From: Candidatus Nitrosopelagicus sp.
GTDB taxonomy: Archaea; Thermoproteota; Nitrososphaeria; Nitrososphaerales; Nitrosopumilaceae
Length of the DNA: 64,000 nt
Direction: 5' to 3'
NCBI GenBank assembly: GCA_028242535.1
Contig: JAOJYB010000004.1
Span: 1-64,000, forward strand
The notes beneath the pieces are model-generated. The model had not been told where the DNA came from. It saw only the letters and a list, made by a program, of their open reading frames with translations, and searched no databases. Positions within the stretch are counted from its first letter, which is position 1, and each line of letters opens with the position of its first letter. Positions 8,458 through 16,854 of the stretch are shown one piece after another. Position numbers and translations under genes: made by a program.

Positions 8458-8592
8458 ATGCCAAAATGTGAAAAATGTGGAGAAAATACTAGTAAAGGTT
8501 ATGACTGTGAACATACAAAATTTGAAGAGTATTGCAAGGAATGTTACACCGAATTACACTACTACATAACTGAGAAAAAAGAAGATGAGTGA
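8458..8592 (+). CDS. 44-aa zinc-ribbon mini-protein
   Basis: The short frame encodes 44 residues with two CxxC pairs ('CEKCGENTS' and 'CKECYTE') separated by about 18 residues, plus a further Cys-Glu-His between them. This is a compact zinc-ribbon pattern. It overlaps the dedA-family start by 8 bases, so translation is probably coupled. Such stand-alone ribbons often bind nucleic acid or protein partners; the role is unknown. Confidence 0.65.
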   Translation: MPKCEKCGENTSKGYDCEHTKFEEYCKECYTELHYYITEKKEDE

Positions 8593-9115
8593 ATTACAAA
8601 TATTAGTTCAATGGATTGCAGATTTACTTTCCGAGTATTTGTACATAGGCGTTTTTGTTGCAGCATTAATTGAAACAATAATTCCTCCAATCCCTACAAT
8701 GGCCGTATTTCCAACTGCGGGGTTTATCGCATCACAAAACGGTCTAAGCGTTGCAGAGGCAGTATTATTAGGCATTGTAGGTGGACTAGGTGCATCAATT
8801 GGATCAACAGTAATTTATCTAATCGCTCTAAAATTAGGTCGAACTGCATTACTAAAATATTTAAACAAAGTTAAAATTTCTGAAAAAAAATTAGACCGAG
8901 TTGAAAGATGGTTTGAAAAATACGGTGATAAAGCAGTTCTATTTGGAAGAATGGTTCCGGTGTTTAGAGAAATGATTTCAGTTCCAGCAGGATTATTGAA
9001 AATGAATATCAAGAAATTTTTGCTATATACAATACTAGGTTCTTGCGGATGGGGAATAACAATGGTTTTGGTCGGATATTTCTTTGGTTTAACCGCATTT
9101 GAGATGATCATATAA
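8585..9115 (+). CDS. DedA-family (VTT domain) membrane protein
   Basis: The 176-residue protein has the DedA/SNARE-associated pattern: a re-entrant 'ETIIPPIPTMAVFPTAGF' near the N-terminus, a Gly-rich hydrophobic segment (GIVGGLGASIGSTVIY), and the conserved basic motif 'GRMVPVFREMISVPAG' before the last helices. DedA proteins scramble or flip lipids and affect proton-motive-force homeostasis; some flip polyprenyl-phosphate carriers. The precise lipid is unknown. It overlaps the zinc-ribbon mini-gene and precedes a sugar nucleotidyltransferase, which fits a cell-surface glycan or lipid-carrier context (inference). Confidence 0.85.
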   Translation: MSELQILVQWIADLLSEYLYIGVFVAALIETIIPPIPTMAVFPTAGFIASQNGLSVAEAVLLGIVGGLGASIGSTVIYLIALKLGRTALLKYLNKVKISEKKLDRVERWFEKYGDKAVLFGRMVPVFREMISVPAGLLKMNIKKFLLYTILGSCGWGITMVLVGYFFGLTAFEMII

Positions 9116-9155
9116 GATAACATAAGTTAAAAAATAGAAATAATTAGAAAGTAAT

Positions 9156-9845
9156 ATGAAAGCAATAATTTTGGCAGGAGGAAGGGGAAAAAGACTACGT
9201 CCAATAACAGACAAAATTCCAAAACCATTAATCACAATAAATAACATACCATTAATTGAGCGTACTATAAAATATCTAAAAAAATATGGAATAACTGAAA
9301 TCATTATTTCAAGTGGTTACAAATCAAATCAAATAGAGAAATTTCTTAAAAAAAAGAAAAATTTCGGTTGTGATATAATTTTCTCAATTGAAAAAACACC
9401 TTTAGGTACTGGAGGTGCAATCAAAAAAGCACTTGTTAATGTAAAAGATGAATCATTTTTAGTATTAAATGGAGACATTGTTACAAATATTGATCTTCGT
9501 AAAATTCTAAAAAAACCAAATACAATTGCATCAAATGAACTAAAAACAAAATTTGGTACGATGAATATTAAAAATAATAAAGTTTTGAAATTTAATGAAA
9601 AAATAGATGTAACGAACGTCTGGATGAATCCCGGAATATACCATCTTTCAAAAAATATAGAAAAAATAATTCCAAAAAAAGGAAGTTTAGAAGGAATAGT
9701 TTTTCCAAAAATGGCTAAAAAAAAGACATTAGAAACTGTAAAATTCAAAAACGCATTATGGTTTTCTATAGATTCTCACAAAGATATCGAAGAATGTTCA
9801 AAAGAAATAAAATCAAAAAAATATTCTAAATATTTCAAGTATTGA
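9156..9845 (+). CDS. Sugar-1-phosphate nucleotidyltransferase family protein
   Basis: The N-terminal signature 'LAGGRGKRLRPITDKIPKPL' is that of NTP_transferase enzymes, which couple a sugar-1-phosphate to a nucleoside triphosphate. The metal-binding 'LNGDIVTNID' follows near residue 107. At 229 residues it is the short form, with no left-handed beta-helix acyltransferase domain, most like mannose-1-phosphate guanylyltransferases or the short GlmU/RmlA-like enzymes. The sugar is not determined. One base separates its stop from the next gene, so it begins or joins the operon 9156-12243. Confidence 0.85.
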   Translation: MKAIILAGGRGKRLRPITDKIPKPLITINNIPLIERTIKYLKKYGITEIIISSGYKSNQIEKFLKKKKNFGCDIIFSIEKTPLGTGGAIKKALVNVKDESFLVLNGDIVTNIDLRKILKKPNTIASNELKTKFGTMNIKNNKVLKFNEKIDVTNVWMNPGIYHLSKNIEKIIPKKGSLEGIVFPKMAKKKTLETVKFKNALWFSIDSHKDIEECSKEIKSKKYSKYFKY

Positions 9846-9846
9846 A

Positions 9847-10824
9847 ATGAGAAGATTATCTTACAGTCTAGGGTCGTTACTTTCAATTGAGGAAGTTTTA
9901 GAATGTTCTCAAAAATTAAATGAGATAAAACCTGAAGTTATGTGGATTCCCGAAACTTGGGGCATGGAAAATTTTTCTATGTTAGGGCAGGCATCTAAGG
10001 AAAATACATTTTCAAAAATTGGTTCATCTATTATTAACATCTATTCTAGGAGTCCAAGTTTAATCGCAATGGGCGCCTCTACAATCGACATAATTTCTAA
10101 CGGTCGATTAATACTTGGATTGGGTACTAGTAGTATACCAATTGTGGAAGATTTTCACGGCAATTCTTTTGAATCACCTGTGCAAAGAATGAAAGAATAT
10201 GTTGAAATTATACGTATGGCATTGCGTGGAGAAAAAATTAATTATTCTGGAAAAATTTTTTCACTGAAAGATTTTTCATTACTAACAAAGCCAATAAGGA
10301 AAGAAATTCCAATTTACCTTGCAGCTATTAATCAAAAAATGGTCGAAATGACATGGGATATTGCAGACGGAGTAATATTTTATTTAAGACCAAAAAATGA
10401 GATGGAAGAAACAATTTCAAGAATGCAAAAAAAGAAAAAAATTGACACTACACTACAGATAATCACATGTATTCATAACGATTATGAAAAAGCTGTAAAA
10501 CGTGCAAAGAAAACTCTTAGTTTTTACATCGCAGTAGGAAAAATCTATCGTGAATTTTTACAGTCAACAGGATATTCTGAAGAAACAGGAATTATCTACG
10601 AGGAGTATAAGAAAGGTGGATTAAATGGTTTGGATGAATTTGTATCGGATAAAATGTTAGATGATTTATGCATTGCAGGTACGCCCGATGTTGCAGTAAA
10701 AAAATTAAATGCATTTCAAAATATAGGAATAGATCTGCCTATTATTCAATTTAATCCGATAGATAACGTAAAAGAATCATTTGAATTGTTAACAAAAACA
10801 TTTTCAGGAGGATCAAATGAGTAA
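9847..10824 (+). CDS. LLM-class flavin/F420-dependent oxidoreductase
   Basis: The 325-residue protein is a luciferase-like TIM barrel: 'VMWIPETWG' early, 'STIDIISNGRLILGLGTSS' in the middle and 'PIYLAAINQKMVEMTWDIAD' after it, the pattern of the methylene-H4MPT reductase-like branch that uses F420 or FMN. The C-terminus has 'CIAGTPDVAVKKLNAFQ', also typical. The substrate is unknown. Its end overlaps the thiolase start by 8 bases, so the two should be co-translated and may act on the same acyl-CoA or carbonyl compound (inference). Confidence 0.85.
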   Translation: MRRLSYSLGSLLSIEEVLECSQKLNEIKPEVMWIPETWGMENFSMLGQASKENTFSKIGSSIINIYSRSPSLIAMGASTIDIISNGRLILGLGTSSIPIVEDFHGNSFESPVQRMKEYVEIIRMALRGEKINYSGKIFSLKDFSLLTKPIRKEIPIYLAAINQKMVEMTWDIADGVIFYLRPKNEMEETISRMQKKKKIDTTLQIITCIHNDYEKAVKRAKKTLSFYIAVGKIYREFLQSTGYSEETGIIYEEYKKGGLNGLDEFVSDKMLDDLCIAGTPDVAVKKLNAFQNIGIDLPIIQFNPIDNVKESFELLTKTFSGGSNE

Positions 10825-11923
10825 GGTGGTAATAGTAGGTACAGGACAAACAAAATTTTCAAAAGACGATGGAGATGTTGAAAAATTACTTTTTGAATCA
10901 GCCAGTAACTGTATTCAATCTGTAACTAATTGTGATTCAAACGATATTGACGGAGTTCTTGTTTCTACAAATAACAATTCAAAATATCTCGGTGCGATTT
11001 TATCAGAAACAATGGGTATACGACCTAAAATTTCACATTCTATTGAACATCTTTGTAGTTCAGGAACAAACGCTATCATTTCCGCATACGCCTACATTTC
11101 TTCAGGATTATCTGAGATGGTATTGGTTTCGGGTGCAGAATCTGCAACTAATCCCGGTCAAGTTTTAGAATGGGATAAATCTAGAGGAAATCTTGAGCAT
11201 CCAATCTATTGGGGATCAATGCTTACTAAATCGCATAAAAGAAAATTTCAAACAACTGAAGAAGAATTAGCTATAGTATCTGCTAAAAACCATAAACAGG
11301 CAATGGATAATCCATTTGCATATAGTAATGAACCTAGAACAATATCTGAAGTAATGAATTCCAAACAAATTACAGATGATCTTAGAATTTTAGATTGTTC
11401 ACGTTCATGTTCTGGAAGTTCATCAATTTTATTGGCATCTGAAGAAAAAGCCAAAACATTTTCTGATCAACCAATTGGAATTACTGGAATTGGGCAAAAA
11501 ACTACATCTGCAAGTTTTACAAAAAATGTTCTTGAAGAGATTGGAAGTACAAGAATAGCTGCAGATTCGGCATATAAAATGGCAAAAATTGAAGCAAAAC
11601 AAATCGATGTAGCGGAAGTACACGATGCTTTTTCTGTTTGTGAATTAATGGCAATATCAGAATTAGGAATAACATCAAATGACAAAAGTGGAGAATTTGT
11701 TAGAAATTTATTCAATACAGAAAATAGAATGATAAATCCACGAGGAGGATTAATTGGAGCTGGGCATCCTTTAGGCGCCACAGGAATATCCCAAACAATA
11801 GAGATTACAAATCAACTTCAAGGCAAATCAGATAAACGTCAAATTTCTAATGCAAAAACGGGATTAATTCACAATATGTCTGCAGCAGGAACATCAAGTT
11901 CAATCATGGTGTTAGAAAATTGA
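10817..11923 (+). CDS. Thiolase-family protein (archaeal acetoacetyl-CoA thiolase type)
   Basis: The 368-residue protein follows the archaeal thiolase/SCP2-like pattern: nucleophile Cys in 'IEHLCSSGTNAI' (C80), 'EVHDAFSVCELM', and the catalytic His loop 'GAGHPLGATGISQ'. The C-terminal loop that holds a second catalytic Cys in bacterial thiolases reads 'HNMSAAGTSSS', and the HDCF Cys of SCP2-type enzymes is Ala, so the second Cys is not obvious. It is coupled by TTGA overlap to a DUF35 protein, the partner that bridges thiolase to HMG-CoA synthase in other archaea. Possible jobs are the mevalonate route or acetoacetyl-CoA cleavage in the 3-hydroxypropionate/4-hydroxybutyrate cycle. Confidence 0.85.
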   Translation: MSKVVIVGTGQTKFSKDDGDVEKLLFESASNCIQSVTNCDSNDIDGVLVSTNNNSKYLGAILSETMGIRPKISHSIEHLCSSGTNAIISAYAYISSGLSEMVLVSGAESATNPGQVLEWDKSRGNLEHPIYWGSMLTKSHKRKFQTTEEELAIVSAKNHKQAMDNPFAYSNEPRTISEVMNSKQITDDLRILDCSRSCSGSSSILLASEEKAKTFSDQPIGITGIGQKTTSASFTKNVLEEIGSTRIAADSAYKMAKIEAKQIDVAEVHDAFSVCELMAISELGITSNDKSGEFVRNLFNTENRMINPRGGLIGAGHPLGATGISQTIEITNQLQGKSDKRQISNAKTGLIHNMSAAGTSSSIMVLEN

Positions 11924-12243
11924 CATTTTTTGAAGATCAGCTAGAAGAAGGTGTTTTCCAAATAAGTTATTGTAAAAATTGTAACGACACAATATGGCCT
12001 CCTAAAGAAATTTGTCACATATGTCATAATAGAACAGATTGGAAAAAATCTACAAATCTTGGAAAAATAATGGAATTTTCAAAAAGAGAATCTACATATT
12101 TTGGATTAATAGAAATTGATGATGGCATACGAGTTTTGGGAAATATATTATCAACATCAGTACCGGAAATAGGTCAATCAGTTAGAATGAGTGTATCATT
12201 TAACTCCAAACCTCATTATTCGTTTCTTGTTGAAAACAATTAG
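11920..12243 (+). CDS. DUF35 (rubredoxin-like Zn ribbon plus OB fold) acyl-CoA-binding protein
   Basis: The 107-residue protein starts at TTG inside the thiolase stop (TTGA overlap). Residues 16-40 form a rubredoxin-type zinc ribbon, 'YCKNCNDTIWPPKEICHICHN', with two CxxC pairs; the rest is an OB-fold strand pattern ending 'KPHYSFLV'. DUF35 proteins bind acyl-CoA and scaffold thiolases and thiolase-like enzymes, as in the archaeal thiolase-HMG-CoA synthase complex. The tight coupling to the thiolase implies a stable complex. It closes the LLM-thiolase-DUF35 set. Confidence 0.88.
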   Translation: MTFFEDQLEEGVFQISYCKNCNDTIWPPKEICHICHNRTDWKKSTNLGKIMEFSKRESTYFGLIEIDDGIRVLGNILSTSVPEIGQSVRMSVSFNSKPHYSFLVENN

Positions 12244-12300
12244 TAATTGGTCATTACAGAATAACCTGTATTACTATATTCCATAAAATGAACACAATCT

Positions 12301-12858
12301 ATGAGATCCAATTTAAAAATTGAGAATAAAACAAAATCACTTAATTTTAAAAAAATTGCACAGACTAGAAGACAAAGAGGCTATAATTGGGAAGATACAC
12401 TAGTTAAACGATTCAATAAGATGGATGATTGGAAAGCATTTAGGCTAGGGTCTCCCAGCGTGGCATTACCTGATATTCTATGCGTCAATAATGAAAACAG
12501 TATGATATTCACAATTGAAGCAAAATCTGGGACAGGTACAACATTAACAGTTCCATTTGATCAGATAACCAGATGCCTGAATTGGACAAATAATTTTACA
12601 GTGTATAAAACAAGAAAAGTGGTACTTGCATTCAAATTTCTATCAAAAAAGAGGATTGGAACAGGTTTGTATGAAAAAAGAGAGCTAAGAGAGTTTTACA
12701 AAGTGTGGAATGAGAAAAAAGATCCGATAGACATTGTATGTAGGTATGATGGAACCACATATGCATTAATTCAAGGTCAAAAAAAGAAAGTAAATTTAAA
12801 AGATTATGAAATGCCATTCAAATCCAGACATCGGAAAATAGCTCTCAGAGTGAATTAG
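12301..12858 (+). CDS. hjc: Holliday junction resolvase, Hjc type
   Basis: The PD-(D/E)xK nuclease core is visible: an early Glu in 'RRQRGYNWEDTLVKRF', then 'GSPSVALPDILCV' with the metal-binding Asp, then 'TIEAKSGTG' giving ExK. This order and the 'R-x-R-G-x-x-x-E' opening match archaeal Hjc, which cuts four-way DNA junctions as a dimer during recombination and fork repair. At 185 residues it is longer than the usual 120-140 because of a C-terminal basic extension. It stands alone between two short intergenic gaps. Confidence 0.8.
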   Translation: MRSNLKIENKTKSLNFKKIAQTRRQRGYNWEDTLVKRFNKMDDWKAFRLGSPSVALPDILCVNNENSMIFTIEAKSGTGTTLTVPFDQITRCLNWTNNFTVYKTRKVVLAFKFLSKKRIGTGLYEKRELREFYKVWNEKKDPIDIVCRYDGTTYALIQGQKKKVNLKDYEMPFKSRHRKIALRVN

Positions 12859-12914
12859 CATTATATCTGAAAGTTATCATCTTTGTTTATTAATGACATA
12901 TTAGAGAAAAAATT

Positions 12915-13274
12915 ATGAGTTTTTCAGATTTCATCGATGAACGTATGCTAATCAGTAAGAATGTACTAGGAACAAAAGAAATGAAAATAAAAGTAGTTGA
13001 GGTGTCAGATGAAACTACACCCTTGCAATGGAAATTTGGGGATAGGGTCAAAGTGACTAAAGTTATAATTACGATAAAACATCTCGAAACACAGAAAATT
13101 GAAGAAGGTGAATTGGATATAGAGGAAGTAGAAAAGATGTTGGTAAAAGACAGACATTATACATCAACAAACAGATGGGTCCCTACAAAAGAGATTAAAA
13201 ATGGATATGTGATAAATTCAAGACATACTACATTGATTAGTGATGCACATGCACTTGATATGATACTATTCTAA
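12915..13274 (+). CDS. Hypothetical protein (119 aa)
   Basis: The protein begins with a short acidic helix and continues as a mostly beta pattern: 'MKIKVVEVSD', 'DRVKVTKVIITIKHLE', 'EEGELDIEEVEKMLV'. The C-terminal part carries 'TTLISDAHALDMILF'. There are no Cys, signal or membrane segment. No family is recognised; such single-domain soluble proteins are frequent in this lineage. It is followed after 40 bases by another orphan gene on the same strand. Confidence 0.55.
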   Translation: MSFSDFIDERMLISKNVLGTKEMKIKVVEVSDETTPLQWKFGDRVKVTKVIITIKHLETQKIEEGELDIEEVEKMLVKDRHYTSTNRWVPTKEIKNGYVINSRHTTLISDAHALDMILF

Positions 13275-13314
13275 TCGTCAGAAACTTTAAGAACCTACTT
13301 TTTGAACAAAATTT

Positions 13315-13626
13315 ATGATAACAAAGAATATTGCAGTAGACGGTGCCGAATATAAGCTAACATTAACAGATCAAGTATTAAATCAAGTAGATAATCTAAA
13401 GACATTGTATGCAACAGCTGCAGAAGATCCTGAAAGTTTTGAGCAAGTAAGCTCTGAAATTTCTGCTGCAATTAATAATATAGCCGAATCAGTATCCCCT
13501 GAAATTTCAGATGGACACCTAGACGGATTAATTCAAGAAGTTTTCAAAGCAGTTGATGATAAAAAATCAGAAGTCGACAAACAACTAAAAGATAAAGATT
13601 CAAAAATTTCAAAAAAGAAGAAATAA
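13315..13626 (+). CDS. Hypothetical acidic helical protein (103 aa)
   Basis: After a short beta segment ('IAVDGAEYKLTLTDQVLNQV') the protein is predicted helical and acidic, ending in a very basic tail ('DKDSKISKKKK'). No known motif is seen. Its stop abuts the stop of the convergent gene at 13627, leaving no intergenic space. The function is unknown. Confidence 0.55.
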   Translation: MITKNIAVDGAEYKLTLTDQVLNQVDNLKTLYATAAEDPESFEQVSSEISAAINNIAESVSPEISDGHLDGLIQEVFKAVDDKKSEVDKQLKDKDSKISKKKK

Positions 13627-14004
13627 TTATTTCAAGTCTTTTGCAATTTTTTTAATTCTAAAAACCATGTTATCATTTTGAAGAGAATTTATAATAGAAT
13701 TTCTAATATGTTTAATCCGTAACGGATCCTCGGAGTAAATTTCTTTAATTTTTTCAAGTTCACCACTGAAATAGTAATTATCAAAATAATTTTGTATTTT
13801 TTTTGACAATTTTGAGAACTCAGGATTTTTATCTGAAAACTCTTCAGATTTCCTAAGCAAAACTCGAAGTAATCCATTAATTTTTGTCAATTCCGCATCT
13901 AGTGTAAAAAAATCTTCTTTAGAATCTCCTAAATTTTTAATCATATCATATCTACTTAGAATTTTTGTCATAAGATCACGAAAATATTCATCAACTACAA
14001 CCAT
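13627..14004 (-). CDS. Hypothetical helical protein (125 aa)
   Basis: An all-helical, charged protein: 'YFRDLMTKILSRYDMIKNLG' at the start, a central segment rich in Leu and Lys with 'LTKINGLLRVLLRKSEEF', and 'RIKHIRNSIINSLQND' near the end. No motif or membrane helix is seen. It converges on the preceding gene and shares the 14005-14117 region, divergently, with threonine synthase. Confidence 0.5.
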   Translation of the reverse strand: MVVVDEYFRDLMTKILSRYDMIKNLGDSKEDFFTLDAELTKINGLLRVLLRKSEEFSDKNPEFSKLSKKIQNYFDNYYFSGELEKIKEIYSEDPLRIKHIRNSIINSLQNDNMVFRIKKIAKDLK

Positions 14005-14085
14005 ACAAAATCTAAGTAAAAATTAGTTCTAAATCTTTACTTTGTTAATATTATGAAAATATGTGGTAAAAATTATCAATCCAGC

Positions 14086-14094
14086 CTTTAAATT
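14086..14094 (+). promoter_or_regulatory. TATA box of the threonine synthase gene
   Basis: The sequence 'ctttaaatt' is centred 28 bases before the thrC ATG. Archaeal transcription usually starts about 26 bases after the TATA centre, which puts the RNA 5' end within about two bases of the start codon, giving a leaderless message. Confidence 0.55.
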
Positions 14095-14117
14095 AGTAGC
14101 AAAATAATATTAGAAAT

Positions 14118-15461
14118 ATGCTTCAACGAGCCAAACTAGTATGTATAAACCCCAAATGTGGTAAAACATATCCAATAAGATCACTAGACATAAAATGTAA
14201 TTCATGTAATTCCCTACTTGATGCCAAGTACGAAGATAAACCAAATTCAAATTTAAAAGATACGTTTTATGAAAGAAGAAATCCACAAGGGAGTATTTAC
14301 AATGAAAGTGGAGTTTGGAGATTTAGAGAATTACTAAATTTTTGTGAAATTGAAACAGAGGATATTGAACAATGTTCAAAACACCTGGTTTCACTAGATG
14401 GGGCAGAAGGAAGACAATCAAAACCATACCATATGAGTAAAGTTGCAGAATTTGTTGGAATTAATAATGAAGATGTAGTATTCCAACCAGAAGGATACAA
14501 TCCAAGTGGATCTTTCAAAGATAATGGAATGGCTGCTGCAGTTACCCATGGAAAAATGATGGGTGCAAAAAAAATTATTTGTGCCTCAACAGGAAATACA
14601 TCTGCATCTGCAGGAATGTTTGCTGCGAATGAAAATATGGAATGTGACGTATACATTCCAGATGGACAAATCGCTCCAGGAAAGTTAAGTCAAGCATATC
14701 AATTTGGAACTCAAATGGTTAAAGTTAATGGGAATTTTGATGATGCATTTACAAAATCATTACAAGCTGCAGAAGAACCTGGAAGTTACACCGTAAATTC
14801 AGTAAATCCATTTAGAATAGAGGGACAAAAAACAATTCCTTACAGAGCACTTGAAGCATTAAATTGGGAAGTTCCAGATTGGCTTGTTTATCCAGGAGGT
14901 GCACTAGGGAATATATCCAGTTGTGGAAAAGCACTGATGGAATTATATGAATGGGGTTGGATTAAGAAAATTCCCCGTATAGCAGTAATTAATGCAAGTG
15001 GAGCTAATACATTATACAGATTATTTAACGGACACTTTGAAAATAAAAAATTAAGATGGGATGATGGCATTCCAAATTTCAACTTAATTCAGGGCATCTA
15101 TGACAGGATGTTAGAAGATGAAAGTCTAAAACCAAAGACTAAAGCAACAGCCATACAAATTGGCAAACCTGCAAACATTACAAAAGGATTACGGGCTTTA
15201 GACTTCACAAATGGAGTAGTTGAAGAAGTGACAGATACAGAGATGCTTGATGGCATGTCTGTTGTAGGATTGAATGGTTTTGATTGCGAGATGGCATCAG
15301 GGGCATCGGTTGCAGGTATTAAAAAATTAAGAGATAAAGAAATCATCAAAAAGGACGACAAAGTTGTGGGTATTTTAACAGGACGTCAAAAAGAACCTCT
15401 ACTTCCAATTGATTATCATAATGATGCTGCAAATAGATTTGCAAGACCCCTAAAAAACTAG
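14118..15461 (+). CDS. thrC: Threonine synthase
   Basis: This PLP enzyme turns O-phosphohomoserine into threonine. The N-terminus carries an unusual zinc-ribbon-like quartet, C9, C14, C27 and C30 ('CINPKCGKTYP' and 'CNSCN'), common in archaeal ThrC. The PLP lysine lies in 'NPSGSFKDNGMAA', followed by 'CASTGNTSASAGMFAA' for phosphate binding and 'VYPGGALGNIS'. The length of 447 is normal. It stands alone, with thrC and ilvA 9 kb apart, both feeding isoleucine synthesis. Confidence 0.93.
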   Translation: MLQRAKLVCINPKCGKTYPIRSLDIKCNSCNSLLDAKYEDKPNSNLKDTFYERRNPQGSIYNESGVWRFRELLNFCEIETEDIEQCSKHLVSLDGAEGRQSKPYHMSKVAEFVGINNEDVVFQPEGYNPSGSFKDNGMAAAVTHGKMMGAKKIICASTGNTSASAGMFAANENMECDVYIPDGQIAPGKLSQAYQFGTQMVKVNGNFDDAFTKSLQAAEEPGSYTVNSVNPFRIEGQKTIPYRALEALNWEVPDWLVYPGGALGNISSCGKALMELYEWGWIKKIPRIAVINASGANTLYRLFNGHFENKKLRWDDGIPNFNLIQGIYDRMLEDESLKPKTKATAIQIGKPANITKGLRALDFTNGVVEEVTDTEMLDGMSVVGLNGFDCEMASGASVAGIKKLRDKEIIKKDDKVVGILTGRQKEPLLPIDYHNDAANRFARPLKN

Positions 15462-15609
15462 GCTCAAACTGTAGAAAATCATTTTTACTTAATCTCAAGG
15501 CTTTAATACAAACCAATTACAAATTAGATTAATCTGAAAATGTGGTGTAACTACAATAAATGATGTACAGTAGACGTTTTAATAAAATAAAATTAATAGA
15601 GGTTATCGA

Positions 15610-16854
15610 ATGCAACTAGAATTTGAGATTCCATTACTAGTAGTTTTAATTGGACTTTCTGGATTTTTTAGCGGATTAGAAGTTGCACTAGTAGGAATTA
15701 GAATGGCAAAAGTTGAACAGATGGTTAAGGATAAAGTGAAAGGTTCAACATCACTACTGAAGCTTAAGAAAAATCCTAGTAGAATGATGGCTAGTGTCAA
15801 CCTAGGTAATAATTTAGTGAACGTAGCTTCAACAGCAATTGCAACAGATATTGCACTAAAAATATTTGGAAATGATGGACTAGCTATCGTAATTGGAATA
15901 ATGACATTTTTAATACTTGTTTTTGGAGAAATAACGCCAAAAACATATTGTAATGCAAATGCCCCAAAAATTGCGGCCAGGTATAGTGGAATACTATTGG
16001 CATTCAGTTATGCATTTTATCCAATTGTTAGAATGCTGGAAGCAATAACTAAAGGAATTATTCGTTTAACTGGCAGTAGTGATAATCCTCCAGGTTTAAC
16101 AGAAGATGAGATCAAAGGAGTTATTGATCAAGGGTTAAAGGATAAAGCCATAGAAAAACAAGAAAGTGAATTAGTACATGGTGCATTGAATTTTGACGAT
16201 ATAATAATTCGCTCAGTTATGACGCCACGAACAAAAATGTTTACACTGAATTCTAAGAAAATGCTTTTCGAGGCATTACCTGAAATTAATAATAGTGGAT
16301 TTTCAAGAATTCCAGTTTATTCTGAAAATAGCGACAACATCATAGGAATTGTTCATGTACGAGATGTTTTGAAATCACTTGAACATGATGAGAAAGTAAT
16401 ATCATTAGATAGCATAATGAGAGAACCAATATTTGTGTCACAAGAGAAAATGGTGAGTGATTTACTAAAAGAAATGCAAGGAAGGCAAACTCACATGGCA
16501 ATAGTAGTAGATGAATTTGGAGGCGTAGAAGGATGTGTAACATTAGAAGATTTACTTGAAGAAATTGTGGGGGAGATTCATGATGAAAAAGATACCGTAC
16601 AAGAAATATTTCAGAGTGAAGGAAATGATGCAATTCTAACTGACGGAGATATAGAAATTGATAAAATTAATGAGATTTTTAAAACCAGTATTCCTGAAGG
16701 GGATGATTATTCAAGATTAAATGGATTATTACATGAAAAATTACGCGACATACCAAAAGAAGGAGATAAAATTGAAATTGACTCTCTAAGAATCATAATA
16801 GAAAAAGTTTCAAAGAATAAACCAGATAAAATCAGAATAGAAAAAATCAAATAA
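15610..16854 (+). CDS. CNNM/CorC-HlyC family membrane protein
   Basis: Three parts are visible in order: a DUF21 membrane domain with three or four helices (about 1-150, including 'GLSGFFSGLEVALVGIRMAK'), a pair of CBS domains (about 200-320, 'SVMTPRTKMFTL' and 'SIMREPIFVSQEKM', with 'AIVVDEFGGVEGCVTLED'), and a C-terminal CorC_HlyC domain (about 335-410). CNNM proteins move Mg2+ or other divalent cations, often with ATP sensing by the CBS pair. The gene ends one base before the convergent GAPDH gene. Confidence 0.88.
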   Translation: MQLEFEIPLLVVLIGLSGFFSGLEVALVGIRMAKVEQMVKDKVKGSTSLLKLKKNPSRMMASVNLGNNLVNVASTAIATDIALKIFGNDGLAIVIGIMTFLILVFGEITPKTYCNANAPKIAARYSGILLAFSYAFYPIVRMLEAITKGIIRLTGSSDNPPGLTEDEIKGVIDQGLKDKAIEKQESELVHGALNFDDIIIRSVMTPRTKMFTLNSKKMLFEALPEINNSGFSRIPVYSENSDNIIGIVHVRDVLKSLEHDEKVISLDSIMREPIFVSQEKMVSDLLKEMQGRQTHMAIVVDEFGGVEGCVTLEDLLEEIVGEIHDEKDTVQEIFQSEGNDAILTDGDIEIDKINEIFKTSIPEGDDYSRLNGLLHEKLRDIPKEGDKIEIDSLRIIIEKVSKNKPDKIRIEKIK

